64,000 nt of DNA from Streptomyces rubellomurinus (GTDB lineage: Bacteria; Actinomycetota; Actinomycetes; Streptomycetales; Streptomycetaceae): positions 62,001-126,000 of the forward strand of contig NZ_JZKH01000009.1 of assembly GCF_000961885.1 (NCBI RefSeq). The letters are read 5' to 3'. Position 1 is the first letter of the stretch. Every line of letters begins with the position of its first letter. Below the pieces are notes generated by a model. The model was not told the DNA's origin. It was given only the letters and a program-made list of their open reading frames with translations, and did not search any database. Made by a program: the position numbers and the translations under genes. Below, one piece after another: positions 16,214 to 24,916 of this stretch.

Positions 16214-16257
16214 GCGGGGCGGGAGGAGCTGTAGGCGGGGCGGGAGGAGCTGTGGCC
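16201..16257. repeat. 21-bp tandem repeat spanning the stop codon
   Basis: Units of GGAGGAGCTGTAGGCGGGGCG at 16201 and 16222 are identical, followed by a partial third at 16243. The first unit includes the TAG stop (16211-16213) of the preceding gene, so the repeat was generated from the gene's own 3' end. Confidence 0.9.
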
Positions 16258-16297
16258 AGGACGCGGGAGGGCCGGTCGCCGGCCTGGCAGAAGCTGT

Positions 16298-16340
16298 AGC
16301 CGGATCGGCCCGCCCTGCGACGGGGTGGGCCGATCCGGCT
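16298..16340. terminator. Bidirectional hairpin terminator 1
   Basis: AGCCGGATCGGCCC (16298-16311) pairs perfectly with GGGCCGATCCGGCT (16327-16340), loop 15 nt. Lies between convergent genes. No T-tract, as usual for high-GC actinomycete hairpin terminators. Confidence 0.75.
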
Positions 16341-16349
16341 GTGGGGGAG

Positions 16350-16399
16350 CCCCGGTCCGGCGCCGTTCTTCCGGGGTGGGGGACGGCGCCGGACCGGGG
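16350..16399. terminator. Bidirectional hairpin terminator 2
   Basis: CCCCGGTCCGGCGCCGT (16350-16366) pairs perfectly over 17 bp with 16383-16399, loop 16 nt. It ends 15 bp before the dctA stop, so it most likely terminates dctA transcription and possibly read-through from the opposite side. Confidence 0.78.
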
Positions 16400-16413
16400 A
16401 GCGTGCGGGCCGC

Positions 16414-17799
16414 TCAGGCGGCCACCGGGGCAGGGGCCGCGTCGGGGTTGGCCGGGGCCTGGGGCGCCGGGTGGCCGCCGGCGCTGTCGATCAGCGTCTG
16501 CTCGTCGAACGGCACCTCGCCCGCCAGCACCCGCTGGGCGCGCTCGGCGTCCAGCTCGCCGGTCCAGCGGCCGATCAGCACGGTGGCGACGGCGTTGCCC
16601 GCGAAGTTGGTGAGCGCCCGGGCCTCGGACATGAACCGGTCGATGCCGACGATCAGCCCGACGCCGTCCACCAGGGCCGGCTTGTGGGACTGCAGCCCGC
16701 CCGCGAGGGTGGCCAGCCCGGCGCCGGTCACGCCGGCCGCGCCCTTGCTCGCGATCACCATGAAGACGAGCAGCGACAGCTGCTCGCCGATCCCCATCGG
16801 CTTGTCCATCGCCTCGGAGATGAAGATCGACGACATGGTGAGGTAGATCGCGGTGCCGTCGAGGTTGAAGCTGTAGCCGGTAGGCACGGTGATGCCGACG
16901 ACGGGGCGGCTGACGCCCAGGTGCTCCATCTTGGCGATCAGGCGGGGCAGCGCGCTCTCCGAGGAGGAGGTCGAGAGGATCAGCAGGAACTCGCGGCCGA
17001 GGTACTTGAGTAGCGCGAACACGTTGATCCCGGCGACCAGGCGCAGCAGCGCGCCCAGCACCACGACGACGAACAGCGCGCAGGTCAGGTAGAAGCCGAC
17101 CATGATCACGGCGAGGCTCTTCAGCGCGGCGGTGCCGGTGGCCCCGACCACGGCGGCCATCGCGCCGAACGCACCGATCGGCGCCACCCACATGATCATC
17201 GACATGATCCGGAAGACCAGCTTCTGCACGTGCTCGATCCCGCGCAGCACCGGGGCGCCGGCCGGGCCCATCGCCTGGAGGGCGAAGCCGGCGAGCAGCG
17301 CGACCAGCAGGGTCTGCAGCACCTTGCCCTCGGTGACGGCCGAGAACAGGGTGGTGGGGATCATCCCGAGCAGGAAGTCGGTGGTCGACTGGGCGCCGCC
17401 GGCCGCCGCCTGGGCGTGGCCGGACTTGGCGAGCGCGGCGGTCAGGTGCAGGCCGCCGCCGGGCTCCAGCAGGTTGCCGACGACCAGGCCGATGGCGAGC
17501 GCGACCGTCGACATGACCAGGAAGTAGCCGAGCGCGAGGCCGCCGACCTTGCCGACCTTCGCCGCCTTGGTGACCGAGCCGATGCCGAGCACGATGGTGC
17601 AGAAGATGACCGGGCTGATCATCATCTTGATCAGGTTGACGAACCCGGTGCCGACCGGCTTCAGCTCCGTCGCGAAGCCGGGTGCGGCCAAGCCCACCAC
17701 CACGCCCGCGACCACGGCCGCGATCACGGCGAGGTAGAGGTAGTGGGTGCGGTCCTTGCGTCTGGGTCCCCCCGCCGGTGCGGCTCCAGCGATCGACAT
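16414..17799 (-). CDS. dctA: C4-dicarboxylate:cation symporter DctA
   Basis: 461 residues, DAACS family (GltP/DctA). Imports succinate, fumarate and malate with protons or Na+. Multiple membrane helices; the serine-rich re-entrant loop LSTSSSESALPRLI, the TM7 motif GYSFNLDGTAIYL and the HP2 region (ASKGAAGVTGAGLATL) are all present. ATG 17799 with GGAG upstream. The Ala/Pro-rich C-terminus is usual for actinobacterial members. It is divergent from a CitA/DcuS-like two-component system across 206 bp, the usual arrangement in which that system senses the substrate and induces the transporter. Confidence 0.93.
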   Translation of the reverse strand: MSIAGAAPAGGPRRKDRTHYLYLAVIAAVVAGVVVGLAAPGFATELKPVGTGFVNLIKMMISPVIFCTIVLGIGSVTKAAKVGKVGGLALGYFLVMSTVALAIGLVVGNLLEPGGGLHLTAALAKSGHAQAAAGGAQSTTDFLLGMIPTTLFSAVTEGKVLQTLLVALLAGFALQAMGPAGAPVLRGIEHVQKLVFRIMSMIMWVAPIGAFGAMAAVVGATGTAALKSLAVIMVGFYLTCALFVVVVLGALLRLVAGINVFALLKYLGREFLLILSTSSSESALPRLIAKMEHLGVSRPVVGITVPTGYSFNLDGTAIYLTMSSIFISEAMDKPMGIGEQLSLLVFMVIASKGAAGVTGAGLATLAGGLQSHKPALVDGVGLIVGIDRFMSEARALTNFAGNAVATVLIGRWTGELDAERAQRVLAGEVPFDEQTLIDSAGGHPAPQAPANPDAAPAPVAA

Positions 17800-18005
17800 C
17801 TGCGGCTCCTTCGCCCTGCAGTCCTGGCGGCCCCGGGTGGTGGGCCGATCCGACTATCGGGCCTGCGCGTGATCCGGGTCACGTTTGCGGTCATAAAGTT
17901 CTCCGGCGCCTCGGCCGCACCGCGTGCCGCGTGCCGCGCCCCGGGGGCGTCGGGCCCGTCGCACGCCGGGGTCGCCGCGCGGCCCCGTGGTGCACACTGG
18001 CAGGC

Positions 18006-19775
18006 ATGCCCGTGCCGCCCCCCGCCCCCGCTCCCGCGCGCCGCCGTCGCCCCCGCGCGCCGCGCGGGCTGGTCCGCAGCCTGGCCGGGCAGCTGTTCGT
18101 CGTCCAGGTGGTCATCGTCGCCGCCGTGGTCGCGGGCGGCGCGGTGCTCGCCTACCTGTTCACCGCCCGGAGCACCGAGGACGCCGCCCGCCGCCAGGTG
18201 ACCGTCGTCGCGCACGCCGTCGCCGACGCGCCGACCGTCCGCACCGCCGTCACCGGGCCCGACCCGACCGCCGTCCTCCAGCCGTACGCCGAGCAGGTCC
18301 GCGTCGACACCGGGGTCTCCTTCATCACCGTCATGGACACCACGGGCGTGCGCTGGACCCACCCGCGGCCCGAGCAGATCGGCCGGCCGTACCTCGGGCA
18401 CATCGACTGGGCGCTCGCCGGGCAGACCCGCAGCGAGACGTACACCGGCACGCTCGGCCCGTCCGTCCGGGTGGTCACCCCCGTGCTGGACGACCGGAAC
18501 CGGGTGATCGCGCTGGTCAGCGTCGGCCTCACGCTGGACTCCATCTCCGAGCGGCTCAGCGGACCGCTGCTCGCCCTGGTCGGCGTCGCGGCCGGCGCGC
18601 TCGCGCTCGGCGGGCTCGGCACCTACCTCGCCAACTCCCGGCTGCGGCGGCACACCCACGGCATGGGCCCGGCCGAGCTGAGCCACCTCTACGAGTACCA
18701 CCAGGCCACCCTGCGCTCGGTGCGCGAGGGGCTGATCCTGCTCGACCGCGCGCACCGGGTCGTGCTGTGCAACGACGCAGCCCGCGAACTGCTCGGCCTG
18801 GAGGGCGAGTTGGACGGGCGGCCGGTCGACGGCCTGGGCCTGCCGGAGGCCCTGGTGACGGCCGTCCTCGGCGCCGAGCCGGTCCGCGACGAGGTGCACC
18901 TGACCGCCGAGCGGGTCGTCGTGCTCAACACCTCCACCATCGGCACCGGCCTCGGCCGGGTCGTCACCCTCCGCGACCACACCGAACTGCAGGCGCTCAG
19001 CGGCGAACTGGACTCGGTGCGCGGCTTCACCGACGCGCTCGGCGCCCAGGCCCACGAGGCCGCCAACCGGCTGCACGCCGTCGTCTCGCTGATCGAACTC
19101 GGCCGCCACGAACAGGCGGTGGAGTTCGCCACCGCCGAACTCGCCCTCGCCCAGCAGCTCACCGACCGGGTCGTCGCCGCGGTCGGCGAACCCGTGCTGG
19201 CCGCGCTGCTGCTCGGCAAGGCCGCCCAGGCGGCCGAACGCGGCGTCGAGTTGACCCTCACCGAGGACAGCCGGATCGACGACGGCGTGCTGCCGCCCGG
19301 GCTCTCCGCCCGGGACCTGATCACCGTGCTCGGCAACCTGATCGACAACGCCGTCGACGCCGCCATCGCCGGCGCCGCGCACAGCCCGGTGCCGCCGGAG
19401 GTCACCGTCACCGCCCGGATCGAGGGCGGCGACGCCCCCGACGCCCGCCTGCTGCTGCGGGTCGCCGACACCGGCGCCGGCATCGACCCGGCCGCCGTCG
19501 AGGACGTCTTCCGGCGCGGTTGGAGCACCAAGCAGGACGGGCACGGGCACGGCCTCGGGCTCGCCCTGGTCGCCCAGGCCGCCCGGCGCAACGGCGGCAC
19601 CGTCGAGGTCGGGCGCGAGCGCGGCGCGGTGCTCACGGTGCGGCTGCCGCTGGCCGGGCGGGGGCGCGGGGGCGAGGGGGCCGGTGGGGGTTCTGGCGAG
19701 GGGGCTGGTGAGGGGCTCGGCGAAGGGCTTGGCGAGGGAGCTTCCGCCGGGGAGCGGGCAGGGGTGTCGACGTGA
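18006..19775 (+). CDS. DcuS/CitA-type sensor histidine kinase for C4-dicarboxylates
   Basis: 589 residues. TM1 at ~30-52, an extracytoplasmic PAS-like (PDC) sensor domain from ~55 to ~180 with DTGVSFITVMD and the GRPYLGHIDWALAGQ segment (family signature around S-H-P), TM2 at ~185-205, a cytoplasmic PAS, then the kinase core. The His box is GAQAHEAANRLHAV, the N box NLIDNAVDAA, the G boxes DTGAGID and GHGLGLALV. The last ~35 residues are Gly/Glu-rich repeats and are not part of the kinase fold. GTGA overlap with the response regulator gene. Likely senses dicarboxylates for dctA. Confidence 0.9.
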   Translation: MPVPPPAPAPARRRRPRAPRGLVRSLAGQLFVVQVVIVAAVVAGGAVLAYLFTARSTEDAARRQVTVVAHAVADAPTVRTAVTGPDPTAVLQPYAEQVRVDTGVSFITVMDTTGVRWTHPRPEQIGRPYLGHIDWALAGQTRSETYTGTLGPSVRVVTPVLDDRNRVIALVSVGLTLDSISERLSGPLLALVGVAAGALALGGLGTYLANSRLRRHTHGMGPAELSHLYEYHQATLRSVREGLILLDRAHRVVLCNDAARELLGLEGELDGRPVDGLGLPEALVTAVLGAEPVRDEVHLTAERVVVLNTSTIGTGLGRVVTLRDHTELQALSGELDSVRGFTDALGAQAHEAANRLHAVVSLIELGRHEQAVEFATAELALAQQLTDRVVAAVGEPVLAALLLGKAAQAAERGVELTLTEDSRIDDGVLPPGLSARDLITVLGNLIDNAVDAAIAGAAHSPVPPEVTVTARIEGGDAPDARLLLRVADTGAGIDPAAVEDVFRRGWSTKQDGHGHGLGLALVAQAARRNGGTVEVGRERGAVLTVRLPLAGRGRGGEGAGGGSGEGAGEGLGEGLGEGASAGERAGVST

Positions 19776-20494
19776 CGGGCGGCGCCGGGGCGCGGCCGGG
19801 GATCTCCGTCCTGGTCGTCGAGGACGACCCGGTGGCCGCCGCCGCGCACACCCTCTACGTCGCGCGCGAGCCCGGCTTCCACGCCGCCGGGACCGTCCAC
19901 AGCTGCGCCGACGCGCTGCGCTTCCTGGAGCGCGCCCGCGCCGCCGGCACACCCGTCGACCTCACCCTGCTCGACCTCTACCTGCCGGACGGCCACGGCC
20001 TCCAGCTCTGCCGCACGCTGCGCGCCGCCGGCCACGCCACCGACGTCATCGCGGTGACCTCGGCGCGCGACCTCGCCATGGTCCGGCAGGCCGTCTCGGC
20101 GGGCGTCGTGCAGTACCTGCTGAAACCGTTCAGCGCCGCCGCCCTGCACGACCGGCTCGAACGCTACGCCCGCTACCGCGCGAGTCTCGGGCGCAGCGGC
20201 GAGGCGACCGGCCAGGAGGAGGTCGACCAGGCGCTCGCCCTGCTGCGCACCTCCGAGCGCAGCACCCTGCCGAAGGGGCTGAGCGCGCCCACCCTGGAGA
20301 CCGTCGCGGCCGTGCTGCGCGAGGCGGCGACCGGGCTGTCGGCGGCCGCGGCGGGCACCGCCGCCGGGGTGTCCCGGATCACCGCGCGGCGCTACCTCGA
20401 ACACCTGGTGGACACCGGGCGCGCCGTGCGGGAGCCGCAGTACGGGAGCGTCGGGCGGCCGGAGCTGTGCTACCGGTGGACGGGGAAGGCGTGA
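19772..20494 (+). CDS. CitB/DcuR-family response regulator
   Basis: 240 residues. Receiver domain with acidic pair EDD, phosphoacceptor Asp in LLDLYLPDG (~residue 68), Thr/Ser in VTSARD and Lys in LLKPF. The C-terminal domain (TLETVAAVLREAATGLSAAA onward, AGVSRITARRYLEHLV) is the DcuR/CitB-type HTH. Expected to be phosphorylated by the overlapping kinase and to activate dctA. The start GTG overlaps the kinase stop. Confidence 0.92.
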   Translation: MTGGAGARPGISVLVVEDDPVAAAAHTLYVAREPGFHAAGTVHSCADALRFLERARAAGTPVDLTLLDLYLPDGHGLQLCRTLRAAGHATDVIAVTSARDLAMVRQAVSAGVVQYLLKPFSAAALHDRLERYARYRASLGRSGEATGQEEVDQALALLRTSERSTLPKGLSAPTLETVAAVLREAATGLSAAAAGTAAGVSRITARRYLEHLVDTGRAVREPQYGSVGRPELCYRWTGKA

Positions 20495-20500
20495 CGTCCG

Positions 20501-20596
20501 GTCGGTGAGCCTGTCGGTGATCCGGTCGGTGGGCCTGTCGGTGATCCGGTCGGTGGGCCCGCCGGTGATCCGGTCGGTGGGCCGGGCGGTGATTCG
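20501..20596. repeat. Four 24-bp tandem repeats
   Basis: Units at 20501, 20525, 20549 and 20573 of the form GTCGGTGNGCCTGTCGGTGA followed by TCCG, each itself built of two GTCGGTGA-like halves. They immediately follow the response regulator stop and precede the iron box. No coding role is apparent; read as DNA/RNA they are GT-rich on the + strand. Confidence 0.88.
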
Positions 20597-20709
20597 GCCC
20601 GGCGGAGGCCGTGACCTCTTGGCGCCGTGCTCGTTGGCAGAACCGGGGGAGGTTCACTCGCGCGGGTGGTTCTGGGTGCCCCGCGGGCATCGTGCCAGGT
20701 CAAGGGCTA

Positions 20710-20731
20710 TAAAGTTAGGCTTACCTAACTT
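20710..20731 (+). promoter_or_regulatory. Iron box (DmdR/IdeR operator) upstream of the diaminobutyrate genes
   Basis: Contains AAGTTAGGCTTACCTAACTT, matching the actinobacterial iron box TTAGGTTAGGCTAACCTAA at 16 of 19 positions in the best alignment. It lies 17 bp before the TTG start, the position expected for iron repression. Confidence 0.88.
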
Positions 20732-20747
20732 CCTTTGGGGGTCCGTC

Positions 20748-22211
20748 TTGTCGCTCGCCGCCGTACCCGCCCAGGCCGCCTCCGGGGCCCCCGCCAACGG
20801 AGCCGCGGCCGCCCCCGGCGAGGCCATCCTGCGGCGCCAGCGCGTCCGCGAGTCCGCCGCCCGCACGTACGCCCGGTCCTTCCCCATCGTCCCCGTCCGC
20901 GCCCACGGCATGACCGTCGAAGGCGCGGACGGGCGGCGCTACCTCGACTGCCTCTCCGGCGCCGGCACGCTCGCGCTCGGCCACAACCACCCCGTGGTGC
21001 TGGAGGCGATCCGCCGCACCCTCGACAGCGGCGCCCCGCTGCACCTGCTCGACCTCGCCACCGCCGAGAAGGACGACTTCACCAGCGCCCTCTTCGAGAG
21101 CCTGCCCGCCGAGTTCGCCGCCCGCGCCCGGATCCACTTCTGCGGACCGGCCGGCACCGACGCCGTCGAGGCCGCGCTCAAGCTGATGCAGACCGCCACC
21201 GGCCGCTCCGGCGCGCTCGCCTTCACCGGCGCCTACCACGGCATGACCGCCGGCGCCCTCGCCCTCACCGGCAACGTCGCCGTCAAGGAACCGCTGCCCG
21301 GCGGCGGCGAGGTCGTCCGGCTGCCCTACCCGTACGGCTACCGCTGCCCGTTCGGGATCGGCGGCGAGGCCGGCGCCGACCTCGCCGCCACCTACGTGGA
21401 ACGACTGCTCGACGACCCCTCCGGCGGTGTCGTCCCGCCCGCCGCGATGGTCCTGGAGGCCGTCCAGGGCGAGGGCGGCGTCGTCCCCGCGCCGGACGGC
21501 TGGCTGCGCGCGATGCGCCGGATCACCGCCGAACGCGGCATCCCGCTGATCGTCGACGAGGTGCAGACCGGCGTCGGCCGCACCGGCGCGATGTGGGCCG
21601 TCGAACACAGCGGCATCGTCCCGGACGCCATGGTGCTCTCCAAGGCCATCGGCGGCAGCCTGCCGCTCGCCGTCGTGGTCTACCGCGAGGACTACGACGG
21701 CTGGCGGCCCGGCGCCCACACCGGCACCTTCCGCGGCAACACCCTCGCCATGGCCGCCGGGGCCGCCACCCTGCGCCACGTCGCCGCCCACGGCCTCGCC
21801 GACCGGGCCGCCGTGCTCGGCGAACGGATGACCGCACGGCTGCGCGCCCTCGCCGCCGAACTGCCCGTCATCGGCGACGTGCGCGGGCGCGGGCTGATGC
21901 TCGGCGTCGAACTCGTCGACCCCGCCGCCGAACCCGACACCTGCGGCGCCCGCCCGGCCGACCCCGCGCTCGCCGTCCGCGTCCGCGAGGCCTGCCTGGC
22001 GCGCGGGCTGATCGTCGAACTCGGCGGCCGCCACGACGCGGTGCTGCGGCTGCTCCCGCCGCTCACCATCACCGACGAGCAGGTCGAGGCGGTGCTCGAC
22101 CGGCTCGGCGACGCCATCGCGGCCGCTGCGGCGGCCGTCCCGGCGGGTGCGGTTGGCGCGGTGGGTGCGGTAGGTGCCGCGGGTGCGGCGGGCACGCGGA
22201 GGGAACGGTGA
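20748..22211 (+). CDS. Diaminobutyrate--2-oxoglutarate aminotransferase
   Basis: 487 residues, class-III PLP aminotransferase. Expected reaction: L-aspartate-4-semialdehyde plus L-glutamate to L-2,4-diaminobutyrate. Visible motifs: FCGPAGTDAVEAALKL, TGAYHGMT, EAVQGEGGV, VDEVQTGVGRTG and the PLP Lys in VLSKAIGG. TTG 20748, after GGGGG, gives the right N-terminus; the frame is open upstream through the 24-bp repeats. The last ~20 residues (AVGAVGAVGAAGAAG) come from a GC microsatellite. It overlaps the decarboxylase gene by GTGA and lies behind an iron box, which assigns it to siderophore precursor supply. Confidence 0.88.
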   Translation: MSLAAVPAQAASGAPANGAAAAPGEAILRRQRVRESAARTYARSFPIVPVRAHGMTVEGADGRRYLDCLSGAGTLALGHNHPVVLEAIRRTLDSGAPLHLLDLATAEKDDFTSALFESLPAEFAARARIHFCGPAGTDAVEAALKLMQTATGRSGALAFTGAYHGMTAGALALTGNVAVKEPLPGGGEVVRLPYPYGYRCPFGIGGEAGADLAATYVERLLDDPSGGVVPPAAMVLEAVQGEGGVVPAPDGWLRAMRRITAERGIPLIVDEVQTGVGRTGAMWAVEHSGIVPDAMVLSKAIGGSLPLAVVVYREDYDGWRPGAHTGTFRGNTLAMAAGAATLRHVAAHGLADRAAVLGERMTARLRALAAELPVIGDVRGRGLMLGVELVDPAAEPDTCGARPADPALAVRVREACLARGLIVELGGRHDAVLRLLPPLTITDEQVEAVLDRLGDAIAAAAAAVPAGAVGAVGAVGAAGAAGTRRER

Positions 22212-23788
22212 GCGGCGGGACCGGCTCCGGCTCCGGTTCGGGTCCCGGTTCGGGCTCCGGCTCGGGCTCCGGCTCGGGGCGCGGTCCGGAGGGCGGTGTG
22301 CCCGAACTGCCCGACAGTGCCGTCCCGTTGGACGCCCTCGCCGGCGGTGCGGGCGGGCCCGGCGCGCTCGCGCCGCTGCTCGCCACCGTCCTCGACGCGC
22401 TCGAAGCCGGCATCGTGCTGCGCGCCGGACCGCTGCCCGCCGGCAGCCCCGCCGAGATCACCGCCCTGGTCGCCGACGCCCTCGCCGGCGCGGGCGGCCG
22501 CGACGCGCTCGCCCGGCTCACCGAACTCCTCGCCTACGGCGCAGCCGACCCCGCCGACCCGGCCTGCGCCGCCCACCTGCACTGCCCGCCGCTCGCCGTC
22601 GCCGCCGCCGCCGACCTCGCCGTCAGCGCCCTCAACCCCTCCCAGGACTCCTGGGACCAGGCCCCCGCCGCCACCGCCCTCGAAACCGCGGTGCTCGCCG
22701 AACTCGCCGCCCTCGTCGGCTACGAACCCCAGCGCGCGGCCGGCGTCCTCACCTCCGGCGGCACCGAGTCCAACCTGATGGGACTGATGCTCGCGCGCGA
22801 CCAGAAACTCGACGGCATCGTCGAGTTGGACGGCATCCCGGCCGGCGTCCGCCCCTGCATCCTCGCCTCCGAGGCCGCGCACTTCTCCGTCCAACGCGCC
22901 GCCGCACTCCTCGGACTCGGCGAACGGGCCGTCGTCCCCGTCGCCGTCGACCGGCAACTGCGCATGCGCGAGGACGAGTTGGAACGCGCCATGGCCGAGG
23001 CCAGCTGGGCCGGCCGCACCCCCGTCGCCGTCGTCGCCACCGCCGGCACCACCGACACCGGCGCCGTCGACCCGCTGCACGCCGCCGCCGACCTCGCCGG
23101 CCGCTACGGCGCCTGGCTGCACGTCGATGCCGCGTACGGCGGCGGCGCCCTGCTCTCCGACCGGCTCGCCCCGCTCCTCGACGGCATCGCCCGCGCCGAC
23201 TCCGTCTCCCTCGACTGGCACAAACTCGGCTGGCAGCCCGCCGCCGCCGGAATCTTCCTCGTCCGGCGCGCCGAGACCTACGTCTCCCTCGCCCGCCGCG
23301 CCGAGTACCTCAACCCCGTCGACGACGAACGGGCCGGCTACCCCAGCCTGCTCGGCCGCTCCCTGCGCACCACCCGCCGGGCCGACGCCTTCAAACTCGC
23401 CGTCACCCTGCGCACCCTGGGCCGCGACGGACTCGGCCGCCTGGTCGACGCCTGCCACGACCTCGCGCGCGCCGCCGCCGACGCCGTCCGCGCCGAACCG
23501 CTGCTCGAACTCCACGCCGAACCGGTGCTCACCGCCCTGCTGTTCCGCTACCGGCCGCCGGGCCTCGCCGACCAGGCCGTCGACGACCTGAACGGGCAGC
23601 TGCGCCGACTGCTGCTGCGCTCGGGCCGGGCCGTCGTCGGGCGCACCGAACTGCCCGGCGAAGGGCCGGGCCGGGTGCGGCTCAAGCTGACGCTGCTCAA
23701 TCCGCACACCACGGTCGGCGAGGTCGGCGCGCTGCTGCGCGACGTGGTGGGGGCGGGGCGCAAGGTCGCGGGGGAGCGGGCCGGCTGA
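22208..23788 (+). CDS. L-2,4-diaminobutyrate decarboxylase
   Basis: 526 residues, group II PLP decarboxylase. With the upstream aminotransferase it should give 1,3-diaminopropane, a building block of schizokinen-, rhizobactin- and acinetoferrin-type siderophores. Motifs: SGGTESNLMGLMLARD, VVATAGTTDTGAVDP, HVDAAYGGGALLSD and the PLP Lys in SVSLDWHKLGWQ. The first ~35 residues are GSGSGS repeats encoded by a GGCTCC microsatellite; the conserved part starts near ALLATVLDAL. The GTG start overlaps the aminotransferase stop. Confidence 0.9.
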   Translation: MSGGTGSGSGSGPGSGSGSGSGSGRGPEGGVPELPDSAVPLDALAGGAGGPGALAPLLATVLDALEAGIVLRAGPLPAGSPAEITALVADALAGAGGRDALARLTELLAYGAADPADPACAAHLHCPPLAVAAAADLAVSALNPSQDSWDQAPAATALETAVLAELAALVGYEPQRAAGVLTSGGTESNLMGLMLARDQKLDGIVELDGIPAGVRPCILASEAAHFSVQRAAALLGLGERAVVPVAVDRQLRMREDELERAMAEASWAGRTPVAVVATAGTTDTGAVDPLHAAADLAGRYGAWLHVDAAYGGGALLSDRLAPLLDGIARADSVSLDWHKLGWQPAAAGIFLVRRAETYVSLARRAEYLNPVDDERAGYPSLLGRSLRTTRRADAFKLAVTLRTLGRDGLGRLVDACHDLARAAADAVRAEPLLELHAEPVLTALLFRYRPPGLADQAVDDLNGQLRRLLLRSGRAVVGRTELPGEGPGRVRLKLTLLNPHTTVGEVGALLRDVVGAGRKVAGERAG

Positions 23789-23875
23789 GGCCGGGCGGGT
23801 CGCTCGGTGACGGCCGGGGCGGGTCGGGCCCGGCGGGCTGGCCGGTCGGGGTCGCGGTCGGGGTCGGGGCCGGGG

Positions 23876-24679
23876 TCAGTCGGCCATGAGGACGGCGCGG
23901 GTGAGCTCCCAGGTCGCCGGGTCGGCGGCCACCAGGAGGCCGTCCTCGCATCCGGGGGCCTCGGGGCGGTAGGCGGAGCCGTCCATCCGGGCCGAGACGC
24001 CGCCGGCCTCGGTGACCAGCAGCGAGCCGGGGGCGTGGTCCCAGGGCAGGGTGCGCCAGTAGAAGATGAAGTCGAACCGGCCGTCCGCGACACCCGGGTA
24101 CTCGATCCCGGCGGCACTGCGGCCGGGATCGACCTCGCCGAACGCCGCGCAGTTGGCCTCCAGGCGGTGGCGGTGCTCCGGGTCCACGAAGCGGCTCTTC
24201 AGGATGCCCGACAGCTTCCCGGCGTCGGCGGGTGCGGGCGGACGGGACAGGCGCTCGCCGTCCCGCCAGGCGCCGGAGCCGAGCTCCGCCCGGTAGCAGG
24301 CCGCGAACTCGGGCTGCCAGATCCACGAGGCGACCGTCCGCCCGCTGCGCACCAGCGAGCACATCACGGCGTAGTCGGGGCGGCCGGCCACGAAGTTGGA
24401 CGTGCCGTCCACCGGGTCGACCAGCCAGACCGCCGGCTCGGAGCGCAGGGCCAGCGCGAGCGACGGGTCGGCGGCGACGGCCTCCTCCCCGACCACCGGG
24501 ACGGGCAGCAGCTCGCGCAGCCGCCGCGTGATGATCGCCTCGGCGTCGCGGTCGGCGACGGTGACCAGCTCGCCGGGGGCCTTCTCCATCACCTCGCCGG
24601 AGGCCAGTGCCCGGAAGCGCGGTTCCACCGCCTCGGCCGACGCCTCGGCGAGTATCTCCGCCACCCTGTCCATCAGCAC
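23876..24679 (-). CDS. Inositol monophosphatase family protein
   Basis: About 267 residues. Mg2+-dependent sugar/nucleotide phosphatase fold. Metal-site motifs are VVGEEAVA, the DPVDGTSNF loop and the C-terminal WDHAPGSLLVTEAGG. The family includes inositol-1-phosphatase, CysQ and histidinol phosphatase-like members; sequence alone does not choose between them. ATG 24679 or 24673 could start it. It is oriented against the diaminobutyrate genes and follows element C, so it may be unrelated to the siderophore. Confidence 0.85.
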   Translation of the reverse strand: MLMDRVAEILAEASAEAVEPRFRALASGEVMEKAPGELVTVADRDAEAIITRRLRELLPVPVVGEEAVAADPSLALALRSEPAVWLVDPVDGTSNFVAGRPDYAVMCSLVRSGRTVASWIWQPEFAACYRAELGSGAWRDGERLSRPPAPADAGKLSGILKSRFVDPEHRHRLEANCAAFGEVDPGRSAAGIEYPGVADGRFDFIFYWRTLPWDHAPGSLLVTEAGGVSARMDGSAYRPEAPGCEDGLLVAADPATWELTRAVLMAD

Positions 24680-24768
24680 CTTCGCGCTCCCTTCGCCGGT
24701 ACCACTTTCGCACGTACGAGCGGAGGGGGGTGGTGGCGGGCCGAGGGCGGTGGGGTGGGGGGTGGGTG

Positions 24769-24873
24769 ACAGCGAACAGGTTTCAGCGTTCAGATTTCAG
24801 ATAACAGATGTTGAAAGCTGTTATCTGAAATCTGTTCGCTGTTCGTTGTTCGCCGTCTGTCGTCCGCTGTTCG
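24769..24873. repeat. Heptad hairpin element C
   Basis: Fifteen 7-bp units in register: ACAGCGA, ACAGGTT, TCAGCGT, TCAGATT, TCAGATA, ACAGATG, centre TTGAAAG, then CTGTTAT, CTGAAAT, CTGTTCG, CTGTTCG, TTGTTCG, CCGTCTG, TCGTCCG, CTGTTCG. Bases 24791-24807 pair perfectly with 24818-24834 (17 bp, 10-nt loop), then imperfectly for about seven more. It lies downstream of the gene ending at 24917 and upstream of the phosphatase gene, both on the minus strand. Confidence 0.95.
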
Positions 24874-24916
24874 TGGGGGCCGCTGGCCGCCGGCCGTCTC
24901 GTCGTTGGCCCAGGGG

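Noticed and set aside
13385..17191. Very long open frame on the minus strand across the conservon region
   Set aside because: It is an artefact of GC-rich codon bias: it has Arg/Pro/Gly-rich composition, crosses several real genes and matches no family.
20505..20747. N-terminal extension of the aminotransferase through the 24-bp repeats
   Set aside because: Would include repetitive SVIRSVG peptides and span the iron box; homologous sequence begins after TTG 20748.
23789..23875. G-rich (GGTCGGGGTC) stretch as a regulatory G-quadruplex
   Set aside because: Only simple GC microsatellite between convergent genes; nothing supports a specific function.
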